Notes: generated by a model from the sequence alone, not told the origin. 64,000 bases of DNA from Aquimarina longa SW024 (GCF_001401755.1 NZ_AVQK01000010.1:186001-250000); one strand, 5' to 3'. Counted from the stretch's first letter, positions 27,548 to 35,611 are shown. Made by a program: numbers and translations.

Positions 27548-27943
27548 TTACCAGATAAGACAGGCTCCTAATAATCCTAATGTTAATAAATCACTTCCGT
27601 AATTGTAATAACCAGAGTTAAACCCAGAATACCCATAGTTTTCGTAATAAGTCGTGTTTCTAGCACGCTCTAATCTTCGTTGATGCCTCCAGTATGGTCT
27701 TTGAGCACGATATTGTCTTCTTAAAGAACGTAATTCTCTTTTCTCTTCTAGAGGATCAATAGCTTTATAAGTTTCTTGTAGAGTAGTTCCCTGAGCTAAT
27801 GTATATTCATTGCTATTTGTTAAGAATTTATCCATAGCTTTTTTATAGTTAGGATTTTGATCTTCTACTAGAGTTGTGGTTTTTTGTGCATAACTCGTTA
27901 ATCCTATAATAACGAAAACGAGTATTGAAACTATTTTTTTCAT
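27548..27943 (-). CDS. Small secreted basic protein of unknown function
   Basis: 131 residues with a clear signal peptide (MKKIVSILVFVIIGLTSYAQ). The mature part is basic and aromatic (REL RSLRRQYRAQRPYWRHQRRLERARN) followed by a Tyr/Gly-rich stretch and a hydrophobic C-terminus (LLTLGLLGACLIW). I do not recognise a family. It is the first gene of the LpoB-like locus, so an envelope function is likely but unproven. Confidence 0.65.
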   Translation of the reverse strand: MKKIVSILVFVIIGLTSYAQKTTTLVEDQNPNYKKAMDKFLTNSNEYTLAQGTTLQETYKAIDPLEEKRELRSLRRQYRAQRPYWRHQRRLERARNTTYYENYGYSGFNSGYYNYGSDLLTLGLLGACLIW

Positions 27944-28363
27944 AATACTTTATTATTAGTTAGTTATTTTAACAAATATCAATCATTATGCCAAAAATGA
28001 ATGGTCAAGATTTGTTTTATTAATAATAAATACTGACAATTTAAAAATAAAAAGGTTGCACAATGTTATGTAATAGTTTATATTTTATATAAAAAATAAC
28101 GTTTTTTTATAGGGACATTGCTAAAGTTAGTTAAAAAAATAGGGTATCGCTTACACCTTAAACTATAATATATCAGATAGTTATTAATACTTCAAAATAA
28201 AACTGACTGGGGTTATATTTTGGTTACTTTTTTATTTAAATCAAAAATTGTTATTTGTTTTTTAAGTATTTCTAAAAACAAATTGATGTTAAAAATAAGT
28301 ATTGATTAGTTGTTTTAATAAAATAAGATGATGGATTTAATTTTAAGTTAGATGATTATAAAG
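27944..28363. other. AT-rich intergenic region
   Basis: 420 bases between two minus-strand genes. It should hold the promoter of the LpoB locus near 27960. I see no coding frame, RNA structure or repeat elsewhere in it. Confidence 0.45.
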
Positions 28364-28915
28364 TTATAGGGCTAGCCAATCACCTAATTCTATTATATCC
28401 CCATTAGGGAACTTTACTTCATATACAATTGGATTCATTTCATTCTTTTGAATATAGGGGTATTTTTGTAAATATTCTTTTCCACTATAATCAGCGTAAT
28501 CTTCTCGTATAGGTAAAATTGCAATATGATCTATCGATTTTTGAGTATTAGCATATCTGATTTGCCATTTACAGTGTTTAGAACTAATGGCGTTTTCTGT
28601 AGCAATAAAAATAAACTTACGACTCTTTTTTATTTTATCCTCTATCTGCTCTTGTATACGTTTAGTAACCATTTTATCTTCTGATGTTATTTCTTCTAAT
28701 ATATAATCTACGTGAATAAGTATTCTAAATCCTTTTAGGAAATTAATGGCGCTATCAAGTTCTTCTAATTCATCATATTTGTAAGAAAGAAATAGTAAGG
28801 TTTTAAGGAGCTTTGTTTCTTCTTTAAAGAGTTGCAAGCTTTTGATGACAGACTTATTGTATATCCTAGCATTGTTTCTAAACTGTAGTAATCCATATTT
28901 TGACAATATATTCAT
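28364..28915 (-). CDS. Lone TIR-domain protein
   Basis: 183 residues. After about 38 residues the TIR core begins with LLFLSYKYDELEELDSAINFL, continues with a KIKKSRKFIFIATENAISSKHCKWQI strand-helix, and ends with HIAILPIREDY. It is about the length of a single TIR domain with a short N-terminus and no fused sensor. In catalytic bacterial TIRs the S-x-W-C-x-x-E box carries the NAD-cleaving Glu. Here the aligned stretch reads KHCKWQIRYA with Gln at that place, so enzymatic activity is doubtful. It lies next to the recombinase relic, as defence-like genes often do, but has no obvious partner. Confidence 0.72.
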   Translation of the reverse strand: MNILSKYGLLQFRNNARIYNKSVIKSLQLFKEETKLLKTLLFLSYKYDELEELDSAINFLKGFRILIHVDYILEEITSEDKMVTKRIQEQIEDKIKKSRKFIFIATENAISSKHCKWQIRYANTQKSIDHIAILPIREDYADYSGKEYLQKYPYIQKNEMNPIVYEVKFPNGDIIELGDWLAL

Positions 28916-29000
28916 CCGTTTTGTAACATGTTTTTATACAGATGTTTAACGATTGAGTTATGAGTTTTGTTGTGATGATTTTTATTTAAAGAGATTATAG

Positions 29001-29439
29001 AATGGATTAAGAAGAAATGAAATATTAAATTTAGAGTTAACTGATATTGATAGTAAACGAATGACGGTTTATGTAAGGAATGCTAAGAATAATAAAGACC
29101 GATATTCATTACTATCTGAAAAAACATTAAAAGACTTAAGAGCGTATTATAAGCAATGGAAACCTAAAAAATATCTTTTTGAACCCCCAAATGGGATGAA
29201 ATATTCTGGAAAAAGTGTAGGAGTAATTGTTGCTAGAGCTGCTTTAAAAGCAAATATCAAAAGAAGGGTTACACCACATATACTTAGGCATTCGTTTTGC
29301 AACTCACCTATTAGAGAGTGGAACAGATTTAAGATATATACAAACTCTTTTGGGGTATAGTAGTACAAAAACAACAGAAATTTATACTCAGGTAGCTATA
29401 AATAATTTTAAGTTAATCAGAAATCCACTAGATTTATAA
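29001..29439 (+). pseudogene. Tyrosine recombinase relic, C-terminal part with frameshift
   Basis: The frame opens at 29001, just after a stop, with NGLRRNEILNLELTDIDSKRM, the start of a tyrosine-recombinase catalytic domain. It reads on through GNKDR-like NNKDRYSLLSE to the box [11 protein letters not shown]. One extra T at about 29295 then shifts the frame. In the other frame the sequence continues as [32 protein letters not shown] (nucleophile Tyr in EIYTQV) and NPLDL, ending at 29439. The whole N-terminal DNA-binding domain is missing. The tail resembles integron-type and XerC-like Bacteroidota recombinases. It lies just upstream of attC-like cassette boundaries and could be their lost integrase. 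Confidence 0.78.
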
Positions 29440-29449
29440 ATAAATGGAA

Positions 29450-29473
29450 TATATAGGACATATATCCTATATA
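29450..29473. other. 24-bp near-palindrome before the first cassette
   Basis: Arms TATATAGGA and TCCTATATA separated by six bases (CATATA), followed six bases later by GTTACA, the presumed left boundary of the first cassette. It may be an operator, promoter element or attI-like remnant. Confidence 0.4.
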
Positions 29474-29502
29474 TCATTGTTACAGTCAAGCAAAACAAAA
29501 TT

Positions 29503-30604
29503 ATGAGAGAAATTGGACTTTTTATTTTTACAATATTAATTTTAGCATCTTGTCAAAAAGAAGCAAAGATTGATGGATATGAAATCAGTGGAATTATTAA
29601 AAACGTTCCTGATAGTACAATGGTTACATTTGGTGATTTTTTTAAGCCCACTGATTCTACTTTTGTTATTGGAGAAAAATTTCAATTTATAGGAAAAACA
29701 GAAAAACCTGAAAATGTTATCCTAAGAATAAAAGGTACTAGAGATTATTCAGAATTATGGATTGAAAATAGTAAAATAAATTTTATCGCTGAAAAAGGCA
29801 AATTTATTGATAGGGTGATTACTGGTTCTGAATCTCAGAGGCAAGCGGACATACATTATGCGAGAATAAAACCACTAAAAAAAGCTTTTTGATAGTCTTT
29901 ATAACTTATCGATTGATCAAAGTCTGACTCAGTCTTATAGAGACTCTATGGTTATGAAATACAGTCGCTTAATTCCAAAAGAGGCAGAAATAAGTAAAAA
30001 ATTCATAGAAGAGTATCCTAACTGTTTAGAAAGTACTAAAGTATTAAATAGGTATATGCGAGATTGGGGTAAAGAGATTAGTAATGAATTATTCTCGAAG
30101 ATGAATATCGATATAAAAGAGTCAGATTATGGAAAAGAAATTTCTCATTACCTAAGTTTACCCAAAAAACCAGAAATTGGAGAAAAGTTTGTAGACTTTT
30201 CACTTAAAAATATTGAAGGAAAAGAAATTAAACTTTCGGATATAAATGCAAAATATACTTTAATAGAATTTTGGTCTTCTTGGTGTGGGCCTTGTCGAAA
30301 ATCTAATCCTGAGCTAGTTAAGGAGTATAAAAAATATAAAGCTCAGGGTTTTGAAATAATCGGAGTTTCATTAGACAAGAATAAAGAAAGTTGGATCGAA
30401 GCTATTAAAAAAGATAGTCTTACTTGGCCAAATATAATTGACCTAAAGGGGTTTGAAGGTGATATAAGTTTAATTTATGAAGTAAATGGAATACCGGATA
30501 ATTTCTTAATGGATCAAAATGGAATTATTATAGAAAGAAGATTAAGAGGAGATAAATTAAAAAATAAGTTAAAAGAAATATTTGAAAAAAAAGCCAGCCT
30601 TTAA
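29503..30604 (+). pseudogene. DUF4369/TlpA-like thioredoxin gene with a single frameshift
   Basis: Two open segments form one gene. The first (from ATG 29503) has a lipoprotein start (MREIGLFIFTILILASC) and a DUF4369-type beta domain (YEISGIIKNVPDSTMV). It ends at a stop about 29890, inside a run of A and T. One base less in CTTTTTGATAG would give AFDSLYNLS and join the second segment. That segment carries a thioredoxin fold with the active site WCGPC (in FWSSWCGPCRKSN) and ends at 30604. The intact protein would be a periplasmic disulfide reductase of the TlpA/ResA kind. Attenuation by a homopolymer slip is possible, but decay or a base-call error is simpler. Confidence 0.78.
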
Positions 30605-30608
30605 CATT

Positions 30609-30667
30609 ATATAACAAAACATAATTGCCCTTCGGGATAACAACGTTTGTTATATTTAACGTTGTGC
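30609..30667 (+). other. attC-like recombination site A
   Basis: Begins 5 bases after the TlpA-like stop. Left core TATAAC and right core GTTGTG can pair with two wobble pairs. Inner arms (ATAACAAA and TTTGTTAT) surround a small CCCTTCGGG hairpin. Together these give the two nested inverted repeats typical of integron attC sites, with the AAC...GTT core. Confidence 0.5.
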
Positions 30668-30679
30668 GCAATCCCTCAT

Positions 30680-30913
30680 AGCTCCGAAAACCCTTTAGTA
30701 CTATGCTAACGAAGTCTTATTTTTACACTCTAAATAATTTAAGCTCTTTGTAAGGCCGTTTTTTAAAGTGTTGCTACTTTGTGTAAGCACGTGCGCAATC
30801 CTGGTTGAAATGTTTGCCATTTAGTACATTGGCGGCCTAAATCTTAGGACCCCGTTCAGAATATTTCTTTTTGCCTAAAGCACATTTCCTTAGAGCTTTT
30901 AAAATCGTAAGTT
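30680..30913 (+). ncRNA. Candidate bridge RNA of the IS110 element
   Basis: The 234-base leader before the transposase has no open frame. In IS110-group elements such a leader encodes the bridge RNA that pairs with target and donor DNA. It contains GTGCGCAATCC at 30791-30801, an exact copy of the 11 bases directly left of the element (30664-30674), as expected if this is the left target guide. The exact RNA ends and its fold are not determined. Confidence 0.4.
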
Positions 30914-32269
30914 ATGGAACAACAAATGACATTAGAAATCGTAAACAAAAATGCTGCTGGTATTGATATTGGTAGTCGTAGTCATTGGGTAGCCGTCGGT
31001 CAAAAAAAGTCTGATATTAAAGAATTTGGAGTATATAATGAAGATTTATACGCTCTAGCAGATTGGCTTAGAGAACATAAGATTACCTCAGTAGCTATGG
31101 AAAGTACAGGTAATTATTGGCAAAACTTACACGCTGTTTTAATTGCCAATGGATTTGAAGTTACTCTTTGTAATGGAAAGTTTACCAAAAATATAAAAGG
31201 AAAAAAGACAGATGTAATTGATTGCCAATGGATACAAAAATTGCATGCTTTGGGATTACTTTCTTCAAGCTTCTTACCCGATGAAGACACAGAAATATTA
31301 AGAACTTTTACCAGACATCGTTTAAACCTAATCCAGCAAGCTGCTGCTTCATCAAAAAAAATGCAAAAATATCTAAGGCTTATGAATATAAGATTAGATG
31401 TTGTAGTGAAAGATATTGTAGGACTTACAGGATTGAAAATTATTACAGCTATTTGTTTGGGAGAAACAGATCCTAAAAAACTAGCTAGTTTAAGACATTA
31501 TAACTGTAGAAAAAGTGAAGAAGAAATAGCTAAAGCTTTACACACAAACCGAAGAAATGATTATTTGTACGCATTAAATGATGAATTGGATACATATAAC
31601 TATTTACAAGAAAAAATTAGAAAATGTGATGATCAAATAGCTTTGAAAATTGATGACATCATTGGTAAAGATCCTGAAAAAAAAGAGCATCATATAGATA
31701 AGAAAAAGCATAAAAGAATCAATAAAAACACTCCAAAAAATATTGATATCAATCTTAAATCTTATCAAATCTTCAAAGGAATAGATTTATTAGCAATAGA
31801 AGGAACGAGTTACAATACAGCACTCACCATAATGAGTGAAATTGGATATGAAGGTATTCATAAGTTTAAAACAGCTAAACATTTTACATCTTGGCTCAGA
31901 TTAGCCCCTAATAACAAAGTAAGTGGAGGAAAAGTATTATCCAGTAAAATAGGTAAAGGAAGTAGTAGACTCAAAATAGCTCTAAGAAATGCTGCAAATG
32001 CGATTGGAAATTTAAAAGATAGTACTCCGCTTAGAGATTTTTTCCACAGAATAAATTTTAGAAAAGGAAGAGTCTCAGCTATTACAGTAACTGCTAGAAA
32101 ACTTGCTATAATTATCTGGAATATGATTGTCAAGGCTAAACCATATCAAAATCCAGAAGGATACTTATACCTTGACCAAAAAAGAAAACTTGGACTCGTC
32201 AAAAGAATTAAAAAACAAATTGATAAATTTGACATCAAACCAGAAGATCTTGAATTTAAAACTCCCTGA
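30914..32269 (+). CDS. IS110-family transposase (DEDD plus serine)
   Basis: 451 residues. The N-terminal RuvC-like domain has D18 (GIDIGS), E63 (MESTGNYW), D100 and D103 (KTDVIDCQW). The C-terminal Tnp_IS110 (transposase_20) domain has the catalytic Ser region VSGGKVLSSKIGKG (S337). Both halves are intact and normal in length, so the enzyme may be active. A charged Lys-rich insert sits near residues 255-275. It recombines DNA guided by a bridge RNA made from its own leader. Confidence 0.92.
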   Translation: MEQQMTLEIVNKNAAGIDIGSRSHWVAVGQKKSDIKEFGVYNEDLYALADWLREHKITSVAMESTGNYWQNLHAVLIANGFEVTLCNGKFTKNIKGKKTDVIDCQWIQKLHALGLLSSSFLPDEDTEILRTFTRHRLNLIQQAAASSKKMQKYLRLMNIRLDVVVKDIVGLTGLKIITAICLGETDPKKLASLRHYNCRKSEEEIAKALHTNRRNDYLYALNDELDTYNYLQEKIRKCDDQIALKIDDIIGKDPEKKEHHIDKKKHKRINKNTPKNIDINLKSYQIFKGIDLLAIEGTSYNTALTIMSEIGYEGIHKFKTAKHFTSWLRLAPNNKVSGGKVLSSKIGKGSSRLKIALRNAANAIGNLKDSTPLRDFFHRINFRKGRVSAITVTARKLAIIIWNMIVKAKPYQNPEGYLYLDQKRKLGLVKRIKKQIDKFDIKPEDLEFKTP

Positions 32270-32358
32270 TTTTGAATAAATAAAATTGACGTTAGTCAGA
32301 ATCTGTAAACTTGTATTTTTTACCAATTTTCGGTATTTTTGAACTAAATAATGTTAAA

Positions 32359-32610
32359 ATGAGTAAAAATACATCAATATCACTCGGAAATTATTTTGAC
32401 CAATTCATTCAGAGTCGAATACGTGAGGGACGATTTAAAAATGTAAGTGAAGTAATCCGTGCTGGATTAAGACTTTTAGAAGAAGAGGAAAGTAAAGCTG
32501 TAGCTCTAAAAAATGCTATTCAAGAAGGAATTGACAGCGGAATTGCTCACGATTTTAACCCAGAAAAACATCTTAAATCTCTAAAAGCAAAAAAACACTC
32601 GAATGGCTAA
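32359..32610 (+). CDS. parD: ParD-like ribbon-helix-helix antitoxin
   Basis: 83 residues from the ATG at 32359 (MSKNTSISLGNYFDQFIQSRIREGRFKNVSEVIRAGLRLLEEEE), a clear ribbon-helix-helix operator-binding domain followed by a C-terminal toxin-neutralising tail. A TTG 48 bases upstream adds no family sequence. It overlaps the toxin gene by 8 bases. The pair probably represses its own promoter. It lies inside the cassette interrupted by the IS110 element. Confidence 0.88.
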   Translation: MSKNTSISLGNYFDQFIQSRIREGRFKNVSEVIRAGLRLLEEEESKAVALKNAIQEGIDSGIAHDFNPEKHLKSLKAKKHSNG

Positions 32611-32902
32611 ATTCAAACTGACCAATAAAGCAGTTGAGGATTTATCAAAGATTTGGGATTATACTTTTGAGGTTTGGTCAGAAAAACAAGCTGACAAATA
32701 TTATGAAATGTTGATTTCTAATTGCCAAGAAATAGCTGATAATCCAGATTTAGGAAAAAACTACAATGGAATTACTAAAAATCTATTCGGAGTAAAATCG
32801 AATCGACACATTATTTTCTATCGAAATGTTGATGATAATTATGTGGAAATTACAAGGATTTTGCACGAAAGAATGGATTTAAAGAAACGAATACTGGAAT
32901 AA
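32603..32902 (+). CDS. parE: ParE/RelE-superfamily toxin
   Basis: 99 residues of the ParE/RelE fold (FKLTNKAVEDLSKIWDYTFEVWSEKQADKYYEMLI, then SNRHIIFYRNVDDNYVEITRILHERMDLKKRI). The C-terminal R-I-L-H-x-R-M-D motif is typical of ParE, whose known action is poisoning DNA gyrase. Its translation is coupled to the antitoxin gene. Toxin-antitoxin pairs are common passengers of integron cassette arrays, which fits the attC-like site 7 bases downstream. Confidence 0.88.
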   Translation: MAKFKLTNKAVEDLSKIWDYTFEVWSEKQADKYYEMLISNCQEIADNPDLGKNYNGITKNLFGVKSNRHIIFYRNVDDNYVEITRILHERMDLKKRILE

Positions 32903-32908
32903 AAACTA

Positions 32909-32977
32909 CCCACAACAATTTGTATAGTTCATTTGCTCCCTTCGGGAAGCAAACGCACCATACAAGAAACGTTATGG
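32909..32977 (+). other. attC-like recombination site B
   Basis: CCCACAAC at 32909-32916 can pair with GTTATGG at 32971-32977. Inside are ATTTGTAT and ATACAAG arms and a strong TTTGCT..AGCAAA hairpin with CCCTTCGGG at its tip. It lies 7 bases after the toxin stop. The left core complements GTTGTG at 30661-30666, the presumed start of the same cassette, before the IS110 insertion. Confidence 0.55.
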
Positions 32978-33005
32978 GCAAGTTGAACACAACACAATTA
33001 GCAGA

Positions 33006-33605
33006 ATGAATTACAACGAAATTGCAGAAAAAATAATCGAACTGAAAAATACTGATTTGGAATTTCGTGAAAAGCTAATTGAAAGTGGAAAACTTAGTGA
33101 AGGCTACAATAAAGAAATGGCTGAAATTCACAACAAAAATGCCAAAACTCTAAATGAAATAATAAATAAAATAGGTTATCCAACGCTTGACAAAGTTGGC
33201 AAAGAAGCAAATGAAGCAACTTGGTTAATAATACAACATTCTATCGGACAACCTAACTTTATGAAAAAATGTGTGAAATTATTAGAAATTGCTGTTCATC
33301 AAAATAAAGCCAATTCAAAAAATTTAGCGTACTTGACTGACCGAATAGCAGTTTTTGAGAATAAACCACAACTTTATGGAACTCAATTTGATTGGGATGA
33401 AAGCGGAGAATTGAGCCCTAATATTTTTGATGACTTGAAAAAAGTGAATCAAAGGCGAAAATCTATTGGGTTTAATTCAATTGAAGAACAAACTAAAATT
33501 ATAAGAAAACAAGCTAAAAATAATAAACAATCGCCACCGACAGACTTTGAAAAAAGAAAACAGGAAATTGAGGAATGGAAAAAAACTGTTGGTTGGACAA
33601 AATAA
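33006..33605 (+). CDS. DUF6624-domain protein
   Basis: 199 residues, mostly helical and charged. Residues about 60-150 match DUF6624 (GYPTLDKVGKEANEATWLIIQHSIGQPNF, then YLTDRIAVFENKPQLYGTQFDWD), a domain of unknown function. No signal peptide. The gene lies between GTTATGG (32971) and CCATAAC (33613), exact complements of each other, as expected for one gene cassette carrying its own recombination site. Confidence 0.75.
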   Translation: MNYNEIAEKIIELKNTDLEFREKLIESGKLSEGYNKEMAEIHNKNAKTLNEIINKIGYPTLDKVGKEANEATWLIIQHSIGQPNFMKKCVKLLEIAVHQNKANSKNLAYLTDRIAVFENKPQLYGTQFDWDESGELSPNIFDDLKKVNQRRKSIGFNSIEEQTKIIRKQAKNNKQSPPTDFEKRKQEIEEWKKTVGWTK

Positions 33606-33612
33606 AACCAGT

Positions 33613-33660
33613 CCATAACAATGGTTATAAGTAATTGCTTGTTCTCGGCTACTTCTGAAA
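33613..33660 (+). other. attC-like recombination site C, apparently truncated
   Basis: CCATAAC 8 bases after the DUF6624 stop is the perfect complement of that cassette's start. It runs into AATGGTTATAAG and a CTCGGC segment, but I find no right-hand core afterwards, so the array is probably cut off here. Confidence 0.45.
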
Positions 33661-34012
33661 ATCCGCAGGAATTTCCAAAGTAAATAAAAAAGCCTTTATT
33701 TATAGGAGATATATAAGATTTCAAAAAAACAAGTAATGATTTAGTAACGAAACTAACTTCTTCTTTCGTTTAATTTCAAATAACTTCCACAAAGTTAGGT
33801 ATCTTAAATGATAGTTTTCTAAACTTTAACAAAAAAATCTACTCACATTCAATAAAAAAGGAAATTAATCGTTTTAAGTGTACGACATTTTTAAAATAGA
33901 GCCTTGATGTAAATTCAAAATCATCACTTTTTTATGAGGAATAAATACTAAAAATCATCAACGACCATTCCGATTTTTAATCAAATATTTCTAACCCTTT
34001 AAAACAAAAGTT
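33661..34012. other. Junction region before the ICE-like module
   Basis: About 350 bases without a gene: the truncated attC tail, AT-rich sequence and then the promoter region of rteC. The left border of the conjugative-element fragment should lie here, but I see no att repeat. Confidence 0.4.
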
Positions 34013-34843
34013 ATGAACCCATTATTTGCAACAACGCTAAATGAAATCTGGAAAAAAGAAGAGCAGATACAAGAAGTTTTGAATATATCTCCTATTAAAA
34101 CTGCCAAAGAAATGGCATTGTTTACTCAAAGTCAATTAGAAAAAGTTAAGGAATATGTTTTATCATATGGTTTTGAAACGGTTGATGATGAAATTACTTT
34201 TTTTAAAGAGGTAAAACCACAAATTCAAGGAATGCTACTGTACTACAAGTACATCTATCACATAGAAACTTCCTGTCCTATAGGTTGTAGAGATAATATA
34301 ATTATTCATTATCGAAAATTTTATAAAGAACTATCAGAAAGAAACCAACAAAAATATTGTAAAAATTCATTTTATCAATATTTTAAATCTGGGAGAACTG
34401 ACAAAGATGAAGTCTTTTTTACACAACAAAAAAATAAAGACATTGTTTTCAAAAATTACGATTCGTTTAATTTTATTGATACGAAATTTACCACATTTTA
34501 TGATTGTTTATTATCGTTAATTTATTCGGAAGAAAAACTTCTTCACTTTATTGAAAGAAAAGAAGGTAAGGTGTATAGCGTTGAGGCACAATCAGAAAAT
34601 TTGCAATGGTTAGCTTCAAAAAGCTCTTTGGTTGAATTAATTTACGCATTATATTCTTCACAATCTGTAAAAGGAGTAAGTATTCGTAGTATAGCCAGTT
34701 CATTTGAAGAATTATTCAGAATAAAATTAGGCGACATACATCATACGTATCACCGAATGAAATCCAGAAGTAACAGTAGAACCCTCTTTTTAGACAGACT
34801 AAAAATTTCTTTAGAACATCAACTTCAAGTAAGCGATGCTTGA
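34013..34843 (+). CDS. rteC: RteC-family regulator
   Basis: 276 residues matching the RteC protein: an N-terminal helical part (FKEVKPQIQGMLLYYKYIYHIETSCPIG), a central dense YKELSERNQQKYC region, and a C-terminal winged-helix-like end (SIRSIASSFEELFRIKLGDIHHTYHRMKSRSNSRTLFLDRL). In CTnDOT, RteC activates the excision-gene promoter, and here the xis-like genes lie 138 bases downstream behind a terminator, matching that arrangement. Upstream rteA/rteB are absent. Confidence 0.85.
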   Translation: MNPLFATTLNEIWKKEEQIQEVLNISPIKTAKEMALFTQSQLEKVKEYVLSYGFETVDDEITFFKEVKPQIQGMLLYYKYIYHIETSCPIGCRDNIIIHYRKFYKELSERNQQKYCKNSFYQYFKSGRTDKDEVFFTQQKNKDIVFKNYDSFNFIDTKFTTFYDCLLSLIYSEEKLLHFIERKEGKVYSVEAQSENLQWLASKSSLVELIYALYSSQSVKGVSIRSIASSFEELFRIKLGDIHHTYHRMKSRSNSRTLFLDRLKISLEHQLQVSDA

Positions 34844-34853
34844 AGAGCAATTG

Positions 34854-34880
34854 TCAGTCTTGTTGAGACTGATTTTTTTT
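34854..34880 (+). terminator. Terminator after rteC
   Basis: Perfect 7-bp stem TCAGTCT with AGACTGA, loop TGTTG, and eight T. It isolates rteC from the excision genes, so the latter need their own RteC-dependent promoter in the following 100 bases. Confidence 0.85.
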
Positions 34881-34981
34881 GCACTAAAAACTGTTAAATT
34901 TCATACCCATTGGCAAGAACTTGGCAATAAAACATATCCAACCTTTTCAATTTTGCTCCATCATTTTAAATCTTTTTAACG

Positions 34982-35311
34982 ATGGAACTTATCACACTAC
35001 AATCCGAAGTATGGACGCAACTACAAGCTCAAATTAACACTATACACGAACATCTTCAACCACCTAAAGACAGCGAGTTATATAAAAACGTATGGCTCAA
35101 CCATCGTGAAGTCTGTGAGTATTTACACATCAGTTCTCGAACGCTTACTCGAATGCGAAAAGCAGGAGAAATTACCTACTCTGAAAACCGACGACAATAC
35201 TTTTATACCATTGGAGCTATTGAAGAATTGCTAAACAAACATGCAGTACCTTCCAAAGAAGAATATCTCAAAAATCTTACAGACCAAGCCAAAAAATACC
35301 TAAAACAATAA
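34982..35311 (+). CDS. Xis2c-like helix-turn-helix protein
   Basis: 109 residues. A winged MerR/excisionase-type helix-turn-helix lies at about 35-85 (VWLNHREVCEYLHISSRTLTRMRKAGEITYSENRRQYFYTIGAI). By order and size it corresponds to the first excision gene of CTnDOT-type elements, a DNA-bending excision factor and activator. It is 3 bases ahead of the second HTH gene, so both are co-transcribed. Confidence 0.8.
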   Translation: MELITLQSEVWTQLQAQINTIHEHLQPPKDSELYKNVWLNHREVCEYLHISSRTLTRMRKAGEITYSENRRQYFYTIGAIEELLNKHAVPSKEEYLKNLTDQAKKYLKQ

Positions 35312-35314
35312 GCT

Positions 35315-35611
35315 ATGAATTTGGATAGACGAGAATTTTTTGCGTGGATGGACAGAATCCAGGATCGTTTCGATTTGCTAGACGAAAAACTAAACCGATT
35401 ACAACGGCAGAAAAACGTAGTTGAGGGCGAACAATTGTTAGACAATCAAGATGTGCTAACGATTTTAAAAGTAAGCCAACGCACCTTACAACGTTATCGT
35501 TCATCAGGAAAGCTACCGTATTATTCTATCAGCGGAAAAACCTACTACCGTTTATCGGATGTAAACCACTTTATCAAGTCGCTATTCAAACATCCTGTAA
35601 CGCCAAAATAG
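35315..35611 (+). CDS. Xis2d-like helix-turn-helix protein
   Basis: 98 residues: a short coiled-coil-like start (FAWMDRIQDRFDLLDEKLNRLQRQ) and a helix-turn-helix (LLDNQDVLTILKVSQRTLQRYRSSGKLPYYSISGKTYYRLSDVNHFI). It corresponds to the second small HTH gene of the CTnDOT excision operon and likely binds DNA together with the preceding protein. Confidence 0.8.
   Translation: MNLDRREFFAWMDRIQDRFDLLDEKLNRLQRQKNVVEGEQLLDNQDVLTILKVSQRTLQRYRSSGKLPYYSISGKTYYRLSDVNHFIKSLFKHPVTPK

Larger units (their letters stand above)
30675..32300 (+). mobile_element. IS110-family insertion sequence (boundaries approximate)
   Basis: Contains the full IS110 transposase and a long non-coding leader. IS110 elements lack terminal inverted repeats and make no or tiny target duplications, so the ends are estimates: the left end lies after GTGCGCAATCC at 30664-30674, the right end somewhere between 32272 and the antitoxin start. 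It interrupts the left edge of the toxin-antitoxin cassette. Confidence 0.7.

Noticed and set aside
32930-32965. CCCTTCGGG hairpins at about 30627 and 32938 as CRISPR-like or terminator repeats
   Set aside because: No regular spacing, no T run after them, and the surrounding nested inverted repeats fit attC-like sites better.
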